DNA of 64,000 bases from Ensifer oleiphilus (GTDB taxonomy: Bacteria; Pseudomonadota; Alphaproteobacteria; Rhizobiales; Rhizobiaceae), in contig NZ_JABWDU010000001.1 in NCBI RefSeq assembly GCF_013371465.1, forward strand, positions 558,001 to 622,000. The letters are read 5' to 3'. Each line of letters opens with the position of its first letter. The stretch's first letter is position 1. Of this stretch, positions 28,724 to 38,798 are shown one piece after another. The notes beneath the pieces are model-generated. The model was not told where the DNA came from. It searched no databases and worked only from the letters and a program-made list of their open reading frames with translations. The position numbers were made by a program, and so were the translations under genes.

Positions 28724-29602
28724 TCAAGCCGCCTTGCTCTCGCTGCCGCCGCCGGGGTTCATCATTTCCTGCTCGACCGCGTCGATCGAAGGACGCTCAT
28801 AGGCGGAAATCGTCTTGCGGCCATATTCGAGCGCGACCTGCGGAACCGAGCCATTCATGTAGGCAAGCAGCGTCTGCTTGACGATGATGTAGAGGCGGTT
28901 CTGCTTTTCACGCACCGACTTGATGTTGGCGACGATGGGCGCGACGATCGAGTAGGAGAGGAAAACGCCGAGCAGGGTGCCGACGAGGGCGGCGGCGATC
29001 TTGGCGCCGAGAACCTCCGGCGCCTCGCTGATCGCGCCCATGGCTTTGATAACGCCCAGAACCGCCGCGACGATGCCGATCGCCGGGAAGGCGTCGCCCA
29101 TGATCGTCAGGGCATGGTAGGACTTCATCTTGTCGTGGGTGATGGTCTGGATTTCCTCGTCCATCAGCGCCTCGATCTCGTGCGAGCGGGCATTGCCGAT
29201 GATGATCAGCCGGACGTAGTCGCAGATGAAGGCCGTCAGTTCCTTGTTCTTAAGGACGGTCGGCGCTGACTGGAAGATCGACGATTCCTCGGGGTTGTCG
29301 ATGTGGCTTTCGATCTCGTTGCGCGACTTCGTTCTGAGATCCCGCATCAGCGAGTAGAGAACGCCGAGCGTATCGAGATACTCCCGCTCCTTGGGAACCT
29401 TGTGGCGAAACGCTTCGCCGAGAGCCTTGCCGGTATCCTTCACCACCTTCATGGAGTTGGCCATGATGAAGCCGCCGATGCCGGCGCCGCCGATAATCAG
29501 CAGTTCGAAAGGCTGGTTGAGGACTTCCATATGGCCGCCCATGGCCACGTAGCCGCCGAGAATACAGCCGAAAGTCACAAGAAGCCCGATGATGATGTTC
29601 AT
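28724..29602 (-). CDS. motA: MotA, flagellar stator proton-channel subunit
   Basis: 292 residues with four membrane segments: about 3-22, 33-50, and two near 170-190 and 200-225. The cytoplasmic loop has the charged residues that meet FliG, and [17 protein letters not shown] carries the conserved Pro of the third helix. It is the first gene of the leftward operon, divergent from the DUF1217 gene. Its partner motB is about 17 kb away. Confidence 0.95.
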   Translation of the reverse strand: MNIIIGLLVTFGCILGGYVAMGGHMEVLNQPFELLIIGGAGIGGFIMANSMKVVKDTGKALGEAFRHKVPKEREYLDTLGVLYSLMRDLRTKSRNEIESHIDNPEESSIFQSAPTVLKNKELTAFICDYVRLIIIGNARSHEIEALMDEEIQTITHDKMKSYHALTIMGDAFPAIGIVAAVLGVIKAMGAISEAPEVLGAKIAAALVGTLLGVFLSYSIVAPIVANIKSVREKQNRLYIIVKQTLLAYMNGSVPQVALEYGRKTISAYERPSIDAVEQEMMNPGGGSESKAA

Positions 29603-29787
29603 TTTCGATACCCGTCACGATCCCATTTTCGTCTATCGGGATAAGGTCTCTGCCTTGTGTGAGGCTGGCCGCCTAGGTCGCGGGAATCATTGTGATGGAA
29701 CAGGTTCGCGCAAGCCAATCCGGTCAGGATTTGGTATGGCCGGCTCTCCAGTCGCGCCCGTCTCATTCCGCTAAGGGCGATCCGACC

Positions 29788-30567
29788 GTGACCACGACCT
29801 ATACGAGCTACAAGCTGATCACAGCCGACTTGGGCAAGTCGCTGGAGCGTGTCGCCAAAGAACCTGATGTCGCCCGCGAGACCGAGTATTACCTGTCGAA
29901 GATCGGCGACATCAAAACCATCGACCAGTTCTTCGCCGACACGCGGCTATATAACTACGCGATCAAGGCGCACGGCCTGGAAGACATGGGTTACGCCAAG
30001 GCGTTTATGCGCAAGGTGCTGACCGAAGGCGTGGACAATGAGGATGCGTTCGCCAACAAGCTGACCGACAGCCGCTACAAGCAGCTGGTCGAATCGCTGA
30101 ATTTCGCCCGCCAGGGCGAGGCTGCCACGTCCTTCGATCGTGCCCAGAAGGGTGTCGTTGACAAATACGCCCGCGAGACGCTCGAGCAGAGTGCCGGCGA
30201 AGAGAACGCCGGCGTGCGCCTTGCGCTCTACTTCGCGCGGATGGCGCCGTCGATTACCAGCGGCTATGCCATCATTGCCGACGAGGCACTGGCGCAGGTG
30301 GTGCGCACGACGCTGCAGCTACCGAACGAATTCGCCGGAACCGAAGTCGATCGTCAGGCGGCCGCCTATGAGGCCGCAATCGATCTCAAGGACTTCCAGG
30401 ATCCGGCCAAGCTGACGGATTTTCTCGATCGCTTTACGGCTCTCTGGGAAATCGACAATTCAACGGACGGTTATGACCCGCTTGCGGTTTTCGGTGCGTC
30501 GAGCGGCTACGGCATCTCTTCCGACCTGCTCCTGTCCATCAACAGTCTGAAACTCGGGGGACGCTGA
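29788..30567 (+). CDS. DUF1217 family protein of the flagellar cluster
   Basis: 259 residues from GTG 29788, chosen because AAGGGCG lies upstream and the peptide then starts with the compact TTTYTSYKLITADLGKSL. An in-frame ATG further up would add 32 residues of poor composition. The protein is helical (YYLSKIGDIKTIDQFFAD, VDNEDAFANKLTDSRYKQL) and matches the DUF1217 family found in rhizobial flagellar regions. It precedes flgF by 2 bases. Its role is unknown; a link to the rod or basal body is a guess from context. Confidence 0.75.
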   Translation: MTTTYTSYKLITADLGKSLERVAKEPDVARETEYYLSKIGDIKTIDQFFADTRLYNYAIKAHGLEDMGYAKAFMRKVLTEGVDNEDAFANKLTDSRYKQLVESLNFARQGEAATSFDRAQKGVVDKYARETLEQSAGEENAGVRLALYFARMAPSITSGYAIIADEALAQVVRTTLQLPNEFAGTEVDRQAAAYEAAIDLKDFQDPAKLTDFLDRFTALWEIDNSTDGYDPLAVFGASSGYGISSDLLLSINSLKLGGR

Positions 30568-30569
30568 AC

Positions 30570-31295
30570 GTGCAGACCGGTCTTTACGTCGCGATTTCGT
30601 CGCAGATGGCGCTTGAAAAGCGCCTCAACACCCTTGCCGACAACATCGCAAACTCCGGCACAGTCGGTTTCCGTGGCACGGAAGTGAAGTTCAACCAGAT
30701 GCTCGGCGATACCAAGCCGACGAAGGTTTCCTACGTCAGCAAGGGCGAGGAATTTCTCAATACCAACAATGGTTCGCTGACACGCACCGGGGCCGCGCTC
30801 GACTTTGCCGTCAAGGGCGATGCCTGGTTCCAGATCGACACGCCCTCCGGTCCGGCGTTAACGCGCGACGGTCGCTTTACCCTGACCGAAACCGGCGAAC
30901 TGGTGACCATTCGCGGCTATCCGGTTCTCGACGCGGGCGGTGCGCCGATCCAGATCAACGGTTCGGGCGGCGAGGTGACCGTCGGCGCCGACGGCGCCTT
31001 GCACCAGAATGGTGTCGCCGTGGCCTCGCTCGGTCTCTACCAGGCGGATTTCAGCAAGGGTTTCATTCGCCTCGACAACAGCGCCGTGCTTCCGACCGTC
31101 CAGCCCGAACCGGTCGTCGATCGCTTCGATGTTGGCGTCATGCAGGGTTTCCTCGAGGAGTCCAACGTCAACGCCGTCGCTGAAATGTCGCAGCTGATCA
31201 TGGTCACCCGCGCCTTCGACAACATCACCGCGCTGATGCGTGACAGCGAAGGATCGCTCAGTGAAGCGATCAAGACGCTCGGTGGCAGCCGCTAA
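30570..31295 (+). CDS. flgF: FlgF, flagellar proximal rod protein
   Basis: 241 residues from GTG 30570, with GGGGGA upstream. It has the N-terminal rod/hook signature LADNIANSGTVGFRG and the C-terminal FLEESNVNAVAEMSQLI. It forms part of the proximal rod and is exported by the flagellar type III system. Confidence 0.93.
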   Translation: MQTGLYVAISSQMALEKRLNTLADNIANSGTVGFRGTEVKFNQMLGDTKPTKVSYVSKGEEFLNTNNGSLTRTGAALDFAVKGDAWFQIDTPSGPALTRDGRFTLTETGELVTIRGYPVLDAGGAPIQINGSGGEVTVGADGALHQNGVAVASLGLYQADFSKGFIRLDNSAVLPTVQPEPVVDRFDVGVMQGFLEESNVNAVAEMSQLIMVTRAFDNITALMRDSEGSLSEAIKTLGGSR

Positions 31296-31313
31296 GGCGT
31301 GACAGGAAACGGT

Positions 31314-32714
31314 ATGGAACGCGAAGGCCTGAAGACGAGCGCCGCATCGACATCGCTGGCTGCCCTTGCCGGCCTGGTCGAGCGCTACGCCAAACCCGAA
31401 CATTCGATCGCGCCGGGCGGTCATGTCCAGACGATCTCGCCGGGCCACTATACCGTGACCGGCCTGTCGCGGCATGTCCGGCTTGGTGATTTCGTGGCGC
31501 ACAAGAGTTCGACCGGTACGCATCTCGGCGAAGTCGTGCGGGTCGAGCCCGAGCGCGTCGTCGTCTGCCCGATCGAACCGGGCGACCCCATCGGCATCCA
31601 CGATACCGTCATCCGCAAGGGTGCCTTCCGCATCGCGCCGACCGACCAATGGTGCGGCCGGGCAATCAATGCCCTGGCCGAGCCGATCGATGGCCTCGGT
31701 CCGCTGTTGCAGGGTGACGTTCGCCGCTCGATTTCCAACACGGCACCGCCGTCGATGACCCGCAAGCGCGTGGAGCACGGCTTTCGCACCGGCGTGCGCG
31801 CGATCGATATCTTTTCGCCGCTCTGCCTCGGGCAGCGCCTCGGCATTTTTGCCGGCTCCGGCGTCGGCAAATCGACGTTGCTGTCGATGCTGGCGCGCGC
31901 CGATGCTTTCGACAAGGTGGTCATCGCGCTGGTTGGCGAACGTGGCCGCGAAGTGCGCGAATTCATCGAAGACACACTCGGCGACAATCTCTCCAAGTCG
32001 GTTGCCGTTGTCGCCACCAGCGACGAAAGCCCGATGCTGCGCAAGATGGCGCCGCTGACTGCCGTCACCATTGCCGAGCATTATCGCGACAACGGCGACA
32101 ACGTGCTGTTGATCGTCGACAGTGTCACCCGTTTTGCCCACGCCATCCGCGAAGTGGCGACCGCATCCGGCGAGCCGCCGATCGCCCGTGGTTATCCCGC
32201 TTCGGTCTTTACCGAATTGCCGCGCCTGCTCGAGCGTGCGGGCCCGGGCGCCGAGGGCGCCGGCACCATCACTGCGATCATCTCGATCCTGGTGGACGGC
32301 GACAACCACAACGACCCGATCGCCGACTCGACCCGCGGCATTCTCGACGGTCACATCGTGCTCGAACGCAGCCTGGCGGAAGAAGGGCGTTATCCGCCGA
32401 TCAATCCGCTGGCGTCGATCTCCCGTCTGGCGCGCAAGGCCTGGACGCCGGACCAGGAAAAGCTGGTGTCGCGGCTGAAGGCGTTGATCCACCGCTTCGA
32501 GGAAACGCGCGACCTGCGCCTGATCGGCGGCTACCGCCCAGGCGGCGACCCCGATCTGGACATGGCGATCAAGCAGGTTCCTGTCATCTACGACGTCCTG
32601 ACGCAGACGGCGGGTGAACCGCCGACGCAGGACGCATTTTCCGATCTTGCCGGCGCGCTGAAAGCCGCTGCGATGGGCAATCAGCCGGGTGCTGCAGGGA
32701 TGAGGCCGAGGTGA
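31314..32714 (+). CDS. fliI: FliI, flagellar export ATPase
   Basis: 466 residues, F1-beta-like. Walker A is FAGSGVGKSTL (about 179-189), Walker B is VLLIVDSVTRF, and the catalytic region GERGREVREF is intact. ATG 31314 is preferred because AGGAA lies 6 bases upstream; a GTG at 31299 has its purine run too close. No conventional fliH is adjacent; a FliH-like gene is at 46084. Confidence 0.94.
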   Translation: MEREGLKTSAASTSLAALAGLVERYAKPEHSIAPGGHVQTISPGHYTVTGLSRHVRLGDFVAHKSSTGTHLGEVVRVEPERVVVCPIEPGDPIGIHDTVIRKGAFRIAPTDQWCGRAINALAEPIDGLGPLLQGDVRRSISNTAPPSMTRKRVEHGFRTGVRAIDIFSPLCLGQRLGIFAGSGVGKSTLLSMLARADAFDKVVIALVGERGREVREFIEDTLGDNLSKSVAVVATSDESPMLRKMAPLTAVTIAEHYRDNGDNVLLIVDSVTRFAHAIREVATASGEPPIARGYPASVFTELPRLLERAGPGAEGAGTITAIISILVDGDNHNDPIADSTRGILDGHIVLERSLAEEGRYPPINPLASISRLARKAWTPDQEKLVSRLKALIHRFEETRDLRLIGGYRPGGDPDLDMAIKQVPVIYDVLTQTAGEPPTQDAFSDLAGALKAAAMGNQPGAAGMRPR

Positions 32715-33271
32715 TGGGTGTGACGGATTACGACGCGGACGAAACGATCCATCAGCGCAAGCGCGAAGGCGGCATGCCGATGATCGACAAGGCGCTGGCT
32801 GCGACCGGCATCATGCTGGCCGCACTTGCGACTTTCTTTCCCTGGTATGCCTTCTTCAACCAGGACAAGTTCACGATGCCGCCGTTGTGGCAGGGATCGA
32901 CGCGCGATCTGCCGGAGAAGCCGGCGCGCAATGTTCTGTCCGTCTCGCCGCTGGCAATGTCCGACATGGACGGCGAGACCGTCGCGGCAATCGACCAACT
33001 GACGACTGCCACGGTGCCAAGCCTTGGCGGCGGTCCCGCGGCCGAGGGGACGGCACCGAAGGAAGGGCTCGAGCAGCCGTTCCCGGGCAAATCCGGCTTC
33101 AAGCTGATGCATGTCGCCAATGGCCGCGCTCTGATCGAGGATACGGCTGGCATGTACATCGTGCGCATCGGCTCGATCCTGCCTGACAACAGCCGTCTGG
33201 CGACGCTTGAAGAGCGTGACGGCCGCTGGGTGATGATCACCTCGAACGGCGACATCTACCGGGCCGACTGA
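32714..33271 (+). CDS. Unknown single-span membrane protein after fliI
   Basis: 185 residues from ATG 32714, which shares one base with the fliI stop; a GTG at 32711 would add one residue. A cytoplasmic N-terminus of about 25 charged residues is followed by a hydrophobic span (KALAATGIMLAALATFFPWY, about 25-45), then a periplasmic part ending in a small strand-rich module (GRALIEDTAGMYIVRIGSIL, then DGRWVMITSNGDIYRAD). It is translationally coupled to fliI, so a flagellar role is likely but unproven. No family recognised. Confidence 0.8.
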   Translation: MGVTDYDADETIHQRKREGGMPMIDKALAATGIMLAALATFFPWYAFFNQDKFTMPPLWQGSTRDLPEKPARNVLSVSPLAMSDMDGETVAAIDQLTTATVPSLGGGPAAEGTAPKEGLEQPFPGKSGFKLMHVANGRALIEDTAGMYIVRIGSILPDNSRLATLEERDGRWVMITSNGDIYRAD

Positions 33272-33446
33272 ACAGCCACAACATTTTGTCGAAGTCCTTC
33301 TCCGTTGCGGATTGATCGCCATCCGCGGCGGATAATATCGTGCGCAATTCTCGCGTATCGCGTGGTCTGCGACGAGGCCGTTTTCAACGACAAGTCCCAC
33401 GCAAGATTACCCACCTAGGTTCGCATCACCAAGCATGGAGCTTTTG

Positions 33447-33827
33447 ATGCAACCGATTCAGCTTTTCGAACTCGCGTCCCGGCAGGCCCAGTGGCTGACC
33501 GTCCGCCAGAACGTGGTGGCCGGCAACATCGCCAATGCGAATACGCCGCACTACAAGGCCAAGGACGTCAAGCCGTTCGAAAGCGTGTTGCAAAACACCG
33601 GCATCCAGATGGCCGCCACCAACAAGGCCCACTTCACCGAGAGCCTCGAAGCCTCGCAGGTGGCCGAGGTCGGCATGCTCGACGGCGTTCAGATCCAGCA
33701 ATCCGGCAACAGCGTCGCGATCGAGCAGGAAATGATGAAGACAGGTGAGATCAAGCGCGACTACGAGCTCAGTGCCGGGCTCGTCAAAGCGTTTCACCGA
33801 ATGATGCTCATGACGGTACGGAAGTAA
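33447..33827 (+). CDS. flgB: FlgB, flagellar proximal rod protein
   Basis: 126 residues from ATG 33447, which has GGAG 6 bases upstream; ATG 33435 would add MELL. The signature [18 protein letters not shown] is present. It begins the flgB-flgC-fliE-flgG-flgA-flgI-motE-flgH-fliL-fliP run after a 175-base gap that may hold a promoter. Confidence 0.92.
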   Translation: MQPIQLFELASRQAQWLTVRQNVVAGNIANANTPHYKAKDVKPFESVLQNTGIQMAATNKAHFTESLEASQVAEVGMLDGVQIQQSGNSVAIEQEMMKTGEIKRDYELSAGLVKAFHRMMLMTVRK

Positions 33828-33832
33828 CAACC

Positions 33833-34252
33833 ATGGATCCTTTGACTTCGGCCATGAAGGTCTCGGCCTCCGGTCTGCAGGCAGAATCGACCCGCCTGCG
33901 CATCGTTTCCGAAAATATCGCCAACGCACGCTCCTCGGGCGACGTCCCGGGCGCCGATCCGTACCGGCGCAAGACCATCAGCTTTGCAGCCGAGGTCGAC
34001 AGGGCCAGCGGTGCGTCGCTCGTCGAAATCGAGCGGCTCGGCACGGATGATTCGAACTTCACCATCGAGTTCGATCCGGGCAACCCGGCGGCCGACGAGA
34101 AGGGCATGGTCAAGATGCCGAACGTCAACATCCTGGTCGAAATGGCCGACATGCGCGAAGCCAACCGCGCCTATGAAGCCAACCTGCAGACGATCAAGCA
34201 GTCGCGCGACCTGGTTTCCCAAACAATCGACCTGTTGAGAGCATCACAATAA
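33833..34252 (+). CDS. flgC: FlgC, flagellar proximal rod protein
   Basis: 139 residues with the rod signature [25 protein letters not shown] split over the early part and the C-terminal [19 protein letters not shown] typical of FlgC. It lies 5 bases after flgB and shares one base with the fliE start. Confidence 0.95.
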   Translation: MDPLTSAMKVSASGLQAESTRLRIVSENIANARSSGDVPGADPYRRKTISFAAEVDRASGASLVEIERLGTDDSNFTIEFDPGNPAADEKGMVKMPNVNILVEMADMREANRAYEANLQTIKQSRDLVSQTIDLLRASQ

Positions 34253-34593
34253 TGATCGACGCAATTAATTCAGTCGGCGCATTTTCGGTCATGAAAGAGG
34301 CCGAGGGTACCCGCCTTACGTCCTCTTCGTCGTCGGTCTTCGGCGCAGCTGCCGCGGCCCCCGCAGCCCCCCAATCCCAGAGCTTCGCCTCGGTTCTCGG
34401 CGACATGGCGACGGACGCCATCGGCGCCATGAAGAAGGCCGAAGGTGCCTCGCTCGACGGCATCCGCGGCCAGGCGAACACCCGTGAAGTCGTCGATGCG
34501 GTGATGAATGCCGAGCAGTCGCTTCAGACCGCAATCGCGATCCGCGACAAGGTGGTGACCGCCTACCTCGAAATCGCGCGCATGCAGATCTAA
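34252..34593 (+). CDS. fliE: FliE, hook-basal body junction protein
   Basis: 113 residues, with the conserved C-terminal half ([20 protein letters not shown], and [20 protein letters not shown]). It joins the MS-ring to the rod and is among the first exported proteins. It starts on the last base of the flgC stop codon. Confidence 0.94.
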   Translation: MIDAINSVGAFSVMKEAEGTRLTSSSSSVFGAAAAAPAAPQSQSFASVLGDMATDAIGAMKKAEGASLDGIRGQANTREVVDAVMNAEQSLQTAIAIRDKVVTAYLEIARMQI

Positions 34594-34603
34594 GGAACGA
34601 GAC

Positions 34604-35392
34604 ATGAAGGCCCTTTCCATTGCCGCAACCGGCATGAACGCCCAGCAGCTGAACCTTGAAGTGATTGCGAACAACATCGCGAACATCAATACGACCGGCT
34701 ACAAGCGTGCCCGCGCAGAGTTTTCCGACCTGCTTTATCAAACCGAGCGCGCCCAGGGCGTGCCGAACCGCTCCAACCAGGCGATCGTTCCGGAAGGCGC
34801 GATCATCGGCCTCGGCGTCCAGACGGCTGCCGTGCGCAACCTGCATATCCAGGGTAGCCTCGTCAGCACCGGCAATGACTACGACCTCGCACTGGTCGGC
34901 CGCGGCTGGTTCCAGGTGGAAACGCCCGATGGCGAAACGGTCTATACCCGTGCCGGCGCCTTCAACAAGAATGCCCAGGGCCAGCTCGTCACCATTGACG
35001 GCTACACCGTCGTGCCCGGCATCACCGTTCCGCAGGACGCTACCGAAATCGCCTTCACCAGTTCCGGGCAGGTCATGGTGCGCGTCGGCAACGATCCGGC
35101 GATGCAGGAAATCGGCCAGCTGACGGTTGCCAACTTCGTCAATGAAGCGGGCCTCGAGCCGCAGGGCGAAAACCTCTTCAAGCAGACGCCTGCCTCCGGC
35201 GAGCCGATCGTTGGCACGCCGGCTGATCCGGGCTTTGCGCTGATCAAGCAAAAGTATCTCGAAGCGTCGAACGTCGATCCGGTCAAGGAAATCACCGACC
35301 TGATCTCGGCCCAGCGCGCCTATGAGATGAACTCCAAGATCATCCAGGCCGCAGACGAAATGGCGGCTACGGTGAGCAAGAACCTCAGGTAA
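34604..35392 (+). CDS. flgG: FlgG, flagellar distal rod protein
   Basis: 262 residues, the usual length. The N-terminal signature [20 protein letters not shown] and the C-terminal [20 protein letters not shown] are both present. It forms the distal rod that crosses the periplasm. Confidence 0.96.
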   Translation: MKALSIAATGMNAQQLNLEVIANNIANINTTGYKRARAEFSDLLYQTERAQGVPNRSNQAIVPEGAIIGLGVQTAAVRNLHIQGSLVSTGNDYDLALVGRGWFQVETPDGETVYTRAGAFNKNAQGQLVTIDGYTVVPGITVPQDATEIAFTSSGQVMVRVGNDPAMQEIGQLTVANFVNEAGLEPQGENLFKQTPASGEPIVGTPADPGFALIKQKYLEASNVDPVKEITDLISAQRAYEMNSKIIQAADEMAATVSKNLR

Positions 35393-35409
35393 CGGAAGAG
35401 GGGGCAAAC

Positions 35410-35922
35410 ATGACGTTTCGCCGAGCCGCTGGCATGACAGCTCAGAAAGACGGTTCCGCGCCAGGCGCGCGGCACGTGGTGGCGGGCGTTTTGCTTGCCG
35501 CCGCTTTCCTGTCGCCTTCGGCAGGCTTTGCGGAACGGCTGACGGCAGTCATCCCCAAGCAGACGATCTACCCCGGCGAAGCGATCGACGCTAGCCGGCT
35601 CGAGGTCGTCGATGTGACCAACCCCGATCTGACGGACGGCTACATCAGGACGTTAAGCGAGATCGACGGCAAAGTCAGCAAGCGCACGCTGCTGCCCGGC
35701 CGCGTCATTCTGGCCTCGGCCCTGCGCGAGCAATACGCAGTCGAGCGCGGCTCCACCGTCCGTCTGGTCTTCAGCAATGGTGGCCTCACCATCAGCGCGG
35801 CCGGTTCGCCCCTTCAGGACGCCGCAATCGGCGATCTGATCCGGGCTCGTAACATTGATACTGGCGTTATCGTCTCCGGAACGGTGATGGCCGACGGCAC
35901 GATACATGTGGTGGCGAAATGA
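35410..35922 (+). CDS. flgA: FlgA, P-ring assembly chaperone
   Basis: 170 residues. A hydrophobic export segment lies at about 22-42 (HVVAGVLLAAAFLSPSAGFA), giving a mature SAF/FlgA domain (IPKQTIYPGEAID, GRVILASALRE, GSTVRLVFSNGGLTI). It is exported to the periplasm to help FlgI form the P-ring, and it overlaps flgI by 4 bases. Confidence 0.92.
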   Translation: MTFRRAAGMTAQKDGSAPGARHVVAGVLLAAAFLSPSAGFAERLTAVIPKQTIYPGEAIDASRLEVVDVTNPDLTDGYIRTLSEIDGKVSKRTLLPGRVILASALREQYAVERGSTVRLVFSNGGLTISAAGSPLQDAAIGDLIRARNIDTGVIVSGTVMADGTIHVVAK

Positions 35923-37034
35923 AAATGCTTGCCTGCAAATGGTTCCTGACGCTGGCCGTCGCGCTGTCTACAGCGATGACGCCTGCCTTTGGCGCGTCGC
36001 GAATCAAGGACGTCGCCTCGCTGCAGGCCGGCCGTGACAACCAGCTGATCGGCTACGGCCTCGTCGTTGGCCTCCAGGGAACGGGCGACAGCCTGCGCTC
36101 GTCGCCGTTCACCGATCAGTCGATGCGCGCCATGCTGCAAAACCTGGGGATCTCGACCCAGGGCGGAGAATCGCGCACCCGCAACGTCGCGGCCGTTCTC
36201 GTCACCGCGAACCTGCCGCCCTTTGCCAGTCCCGGCAGCCGCGTCGACGTCACGGTCGGATCCCTCGGTGACAGCACCTCGCTTCGCGGCGGCACCCTGG
36301 TGATGACCTCGCTTTCGGGCGCTGACGGTCAGATCTATGCGGTGGCCCAGGGCTCCGTCGTCGTCACCGGTTTCACGGCGCAAGGCGACGCCGCGTCGCT
36401 CAACCAGGGGGTTACCACCTCCGGCCGCGTGCCGAACGGCGCCATCATCGAGCGCGAACTGCCGTCGAAGTTCAAGGACGGCTTCAACCTCGTGCTGCAA
36501 TTGCGCAACCCCGACTTTTCCACCGCGGTCGGCATGGCCGCCGCGATCAACAAATATGCCGCCGGGCAATATGGCGGCCGTATCGCCGAGGCCCGCGATT
36601 CTCAAGCCGTTCTCGTCGAAAAGCCGAAGATGGCGGATCTGGCGCGGCTGATGGCGGATATCGAAAACATCGTCATCGAAACCGATGTTCCGGCAAGGGT
36701 CGTGATCAACGAACGCACCGGCACGATCGTCATCGGGCAGGATGTGCGCGTCAACGAGGTCGCTGTCAGCTACGGCACCTTGACCGTGCAGGTCAGCGAG
36801 ACGCCGACGGTTGTTCAGCCGCTGCCGTTCGCTCGCGGCCAGACGGCAATGGAGCCGAACACCACGATCGAGGCCCAGTCCGACGGCGGCACGGTCGCGA
36901 TCCTCAACGGGTCCAGCCTCCGGTCTCTGGTTGCCGGTCTCAACAACATCGGCGTCAAGCCTGATGGCATCATTGCCATCCTGCAAAGCATCAAAACGGC
37001 TGGGGCCCTTCAAGCGGAGCTTGTCCTGCAATGA
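35919..37034 (+). CDS. flgI: FlgI, flagellar P-ring protein
   Basis: 371 residues with a signal peptide ending near PAFGA (about residue 26). It has the family segments RIKDVASLQAGRDNQLIGYG and VNERTGTIVIGQDVRVNEVA. The C-terminus ends in KTAGALQAELVLQ as in the family. It overlaps motE by 4 bases. Confidence 0.96.
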   Translation: MKMLACKWFLTLAVALSTAMTPAFGASRIKDVASLQAGRDNQLIGYGLVVGLQGTGDSLRSSPFTDQSMRAMLQNLGISTQGGESRTRNVAAVLVTANLPPFASPGSRVDVTVGSLGDSTSLRGGTLVMTSLSGADGQIYAVAQGSVVVTGFTAQGDAASLNQGVTTSGRVPNGAIIERELPSKFKDGFNLVLQLRNPDFSTAVGMAAAINKYAAGQYGGRIAEARDSQAVLVEKPKMADLARLMADIENIVIETDVPARVVINERTGTIVIGQDVRVNEVAVSYGTLTVQVSETPTVVQPLPFARGQTAMEPNTTIEAQSDGGTVAILNGSSLRSLVAGLNNIGVKPDGIIAILQSIKTAGALQAELVLQ

Positions 37035-37567
37035 TGAACATCGACCGCTTTCTCGGAAGATCCCGCAACATCCTGCTCGCCTCAGTCGCCGTCGCGTCGA
37101 TGCTGGCGATGCCCGGCGCCTTTGCCCAGGACGTCACAGCCCCGCCAGCCGGCAACGCGACGGCCAACGAGATCCAGCAGTTCTGCACCAATATCGCTGA
37201 CGCTGCCCGCGACCAGCGCTATGTCCTGCAGCGCAAGGAACTGGAAACGCTTCAGGCCAATGTCGACGACCGGATCGCGACGCTCGAAAAGCGGCGCGAG
37301 GAATACGAAGACTGGCTGAAGCGTCGCAACGACTTCCTCAAGCAGGCCGAGATCGGCCTCGTCGGCATCTACAAGACGATGAAGCCGGACGCTGCCGCGG
37401 GCAAGCTTGAAATGGTCAATCCGGAGATTGCCGCCGCCATCGTCATGCGGCTACCGGCGCGCCAGTCGTCGTTGATCCTCAGCGAGATGAGCGATGAGAA
37501 GGCGGCCATCCTGACCAACATCATCTCGAGTGCCAGTGATCCGAACACCTCGAAGGAACCATCATGA
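37031..37567 (+). CDS. motE: MotE, periplasmic chaperone for MotC
   Basis: 178 residues. The signal peptide ends near GAFA (about residue 32). A coiled coil follows (about 65-110, QRKELETLQANVDDRIATLE onward), then an MgtE-N-like helical repeat (EIAAAIVMRLPARQSSLILS). In S. meliloti MotE stabilises and folds MotC in the periplasm. It sits between flgI and flgH with 4-base overlaps on both sides. Confidence 0.88.
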   Translation: MMNIDRFLGRSRNILLASVAVASMLAMPGAFAQDVTAPPAGNATANEIQQFCTNIADAARDQRYVLQRKELETLQANVDDRIATLEKRREEYEDWLKRRNDFLKQAEIGLVGIYKTMKPDAAAGKLEMVNPEIAAAIVMRLPARQSSLILSEMSDEKAAILTNIISSASDPNTSKEPS

Positions 37568-38274
37568 AAATGCGTCTAACGGCCGTATTGGCCGCGGGCC
37601 TCCTCGCAGGATGTCAGAACCAGGCTTTCAACGAGATCGGCCGGGCCCCTGCCATGAGCCCGATCGGCAGCGGTCTGCAATATACGCAGACGCCGCAGCT
37701 TGCGATGTATCCGAAGCAGCCACGCCAGGTCTCCAACGGTTTCTCGCTCTGGAACGATCAGCAGTCGGCGCTCTTCAAGGATGCGCGCGCATTGAACGTC
37801 GGCGACATCCTGACGGTCGAGATCGCCATCAACGACAAGGCCTCGTTCGACAACAAGACCGATCGCAGCCGCAAGAACACCAGCGGCTTCAACATCGGCG
37901 CGAGCGGTCAGTCGGAGGCCAGCGACTTCGGCTGGTCGGGTGATCTGAAATACGGTTCGAACACCAAGACCGAAGGCGATGGCTCGACCGAGCGATCTGA
38001 GAAGCTGCAGCTGCTCGTCGCCGCCGTCGTCACCGGCGTGCTCGAAAACGGCAACCTCCTGATCAGTGGCTCGCAGGAAGTACGCGTCAACCACGAGCTT
38101 CGCATCCTCAATGTCGCCGGTATCGTGCGCACGCAGGACGTCGACGCCAACAACGTGATCTCCTACGACCGGATCGCCGAGGCACGCATTTCCTACGGTG
38201 GCCGCGGCCGCCTGACGGAAGTGCAGCAGCCGCCTTACGGTCAGCAGGTCATGGATTTGATTTCGCCGATCTGA
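37564..38274 (+). CDS. flgH: FlgH, flagellar L-ring lipoprotein
   Basis: 236 residues. The lipobox LLAGC gives the lipidated C17. The mature protein has the family motifs GDILTVEIAINDKASFDN and the C-terminal DVDANNVISYDRIAEARISY. It forms the outer-membrane bushing. Confidence 0.95.
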   Translation: MKMRLTAVLAAGLLAGCQNQAFNEIGRAPAMSPIGSGLQYTQTPQLAMYPKQPRQVSNGFSLWNDQQSALFKDARALNVGDILTVEIAINDKASFDNKTDRSRKNTSGFNIGASGQSEASDFGWSGDLKYGSNTKTEGDGSTERSEKLQLLVAAVVTGVLENGNLLISGSQEVRVNHELRILNVAGIVRTQDVDANNVISYDRIAEARISYGGRGRLTEVQQPPYGQQVMDLISPI

Positions 38275-38292
38275 TCGGCAGGGAACGGCAAG

Positions 38293-38790
38293 ATGGAAGA
38301 ACTCGATACCGCCGCGCCTGCGAAATCACCGTCGAAGGTGATCACGATCGCAATCGTTGCTGTCCTGACGCTCGTCGCCGGTGGCGGCGGCTGGCTGGTC
38401 GGCGGCATGCTGGCGCCGCCACCGCCCAAGGAGCAAGTGGACGCGGCGAAGGAGGTCGCCCCGAACGCGACAGGCGAGGAGGGCGTGCCGAAGGTCGCGA
38501 CGGAGGCCAATGGCGTCGTTCAGCTGGAGCCGATCACCACGAACCTTGCCTACCCCTCTGAAAACTGGGTCCGGCTCGAGGTGGCGTTGCAGTTCGACGG
38601 TATCCCGGACCCGGCCGTGGCCGAGCAGATCCACCAGGATATCGCCGCTTATATGAAAACCGTGTCGCTGCAGCAGATCCAGGGACCGCGCGGGTTTCAA
38701 TATCTCAGGGATGACATCCAGGAACGGGTTGACCTGCGCTCGGATGGGCGCGTAACCAACGTTATGTTCAGAACCTTCGTCATTCAATGA
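38293..38790 (+). CDS. fliL: FliL, basal-body/stator-associated membrane protein
   Basis: 165 residues. One membrane helix is at about 17-38 (KVITIAIVAVLTLVAGGGGW), then a linker rich in Ala/Glu, then the periplasmic FliL domain (LEPITTNLAYPSENWVRLEV) ending in VTNVMFRTFVIQ. It supports stator function. A second FliL-like protein is encoded at 61920. Confidence 0.9.
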   Translation: MEELDTAAPAKSPSKVITIAIVAVLTLVAGGGGWLVGGMLAPPPPKEQVDAAKEVAPNATGEEGVPKVATEANGVVQLEPITTNLAYPSENWVRLEVALQFDGIPDPAVAEQIHQDIAAYMKTVSLQQIQGPRGFQYLRDDIQERVDLRSDGRVTNVMFRTFVIQ

Positions 38791-38798
38791 TTCGCTAA

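Noticed and set aside
30858-32492. A 544-codon minus-strand frame opposite flgF and fliI
   Set aside because: Same antisense artefact of high GC: composition is RRDD/GG-rich, and the plus-strand genes are unambiguous.
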